Notes under the pieces: model-generated
The model's database searches: none
Told to the model about the DNA's origin: nothing
The model's input: the letters and a program-made list of their open reading frames with translations, nothing else
Part shown: piece after piece, positions 6,267 through 6,615 of the stretch
Position numbering within the stretch: position 1 is the stretch's first letter
Layout: every line of letters starts with the position of its first letter
Program-made: the position numbers and the translations under genes
DNA from: Lentisphaerota bacterium
GTDB lineage: Bacteria; Verrucomicrobiota; Kiritimatiellia; JAAZAB01
Direction of reading: 5' to 3'
Length of the DNA: 6,615 nucleotides
NCBI GenBank assembly: GCA_016182435.1
Contig: JACPGN010000220.1
Location: 1 to 6,615, forward strand

Positions 6267-6295
6267 CCGAAGGGCAAGCGGTTCGGGAGAACCAC

Positions 6296-6615
6296 GCAGC
6301 AATCCACGCGCCCCGCGCGGGGCGCGACAGGGCAACGTGGACAGAAGCAACGAAATTAACCCAGTTTCAATCCACGCGCCCCGCGCGGGGCGCGACCACT
6401 AAGGCCGCAGGAGGGTGCGCCCTTCCTGAACAGTTTCAATCCACGCGCCCCGCGCGGGGCGCGACCAGTCCGTTTGTCGTGGGGAAGCACGGGACCGCGT
6501 TTCAATCCACGCGCCCCGCGCGGGGCGCGACGCGGCTACCCCACTTACCCCCGTTCGCTTGGCTGCGTTTCAATCCACGCGCCCCGCGCGGGGCGCGACC
6601 ATTTTACCTACGGGA
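6296..6615 (-). CRISPR. CRISPR array with type I-C-like repeats, trailer end; continues past the right edge
   Basis: Five 33-bp repeats lie at 6296-6328, 6364-6396, 6433-6465, 6499-6531 and 6567-6599. Four complete spacers measure 35, 36, 33 and 35 bp, and a fifth is cut by the window end (6600-6615). The last four repeats are identical. On the + strand they begin GTTTCAATCCACGC and end GGGGCGCGAC. The central 20 bases are a perfect palindrome that can fold with 8-bp arms CGCGCCCC/GGGGCGCG around a GCGC loop. Known type I-C repeats share this GTTTCAATCCACGC start and a GC-rich palindrome. Such repeats are normally transcribed so that the RNA repeat ends in ATTGAAAC, which becomes the crRNA 5' handle. 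That points to transcription on the minus strand, right to left. The leftmost repeat is altered at three positions in that handle, typical of a terminal repeat. No cas gene is in the window; leader and cas genes are expected to the right. Confidence 0.96.

Noticed and set aside
5961..6350. 129-codon minus-strand frame across the UroD-like 3' end and first CRISPR repeat
   Set aside because: It is antisense to a real gene and crosses non-coding hairpins and a CRISPR repeat; no domain is visible.
5743..6402. 219-codon + strand frame running from the UroD-like gene into the array
   Set aside because: It is out of frame with the UroD-like gene, and its C-terminus is a translation of CRISPR repeats (VSIHAPRAGRD), a known artefact.

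Overview
This is a GC-rich bacterial chromosomal window. It most likely comes from the Planctomycetota-Verrucomicrobiota-Chlamydiota (PVC) group, with Verrucomicrobiota favoured. The inference rests on the C-terminal style of the secreted beta-helix protein at the left edge, a non-HemE uroporphyrinogen-decarboxylase-family protein, a secreted protein of unknown family, and short palindromic intergenic repeats of a REP-like kind. No marker gene settles the taxonomy.

Layout, left to right. The 3' end of a beta-helix protein gene (+, ends at 285) converges on guaB (IMP dehydrogenase, -, 306-1808). A 177-bp spacer follows, holding two REP-like hairpins in head-to-head arrangement (1864-1918). Next is a hybrid sensor histidine kinase/response regulator on the minus strand (1986-3948). 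It is split into two overlapping reading frames by a perfect 13-bp tandem duplication (2714-2739) inside the ATP-binding domain. A 95-bp divergent intergenic region with a candidate promoter leads to a secreted protein of unknown family (+, 4044-4997), followed by a small intrinsic terminator and another palindromic repeat. A UroD/MtaA-like methyltransferase-family gene (+, 5135-6139) comes next. A stretch of consecutive hairpins (6147-6293) then separates it from a CRISPR array with type I-C-like repeats (6296 to the right edge).

The genes do not form one pathway. guaB is housekeeping (GTP synthesis), the kinase is a broken or split signalling gene, and the + strand genes at 4044 and 5135 are separated by a terminator. 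The CRISPR array is the clearest accessory system. Its repeat reads toward ATTGAAAC on the minus strand, and its leftmost repeat is degenerate at that end, so the window holds the old (trailer) end. The leader, newer spacers and probably any cas genes should lie to the right, outside the window. The most notable points are the frame-breaking duplication in the kinase, the orientation and degenerate end of the CRISPR array, and the run of inverted repeats between the UroD-like gene and the array.
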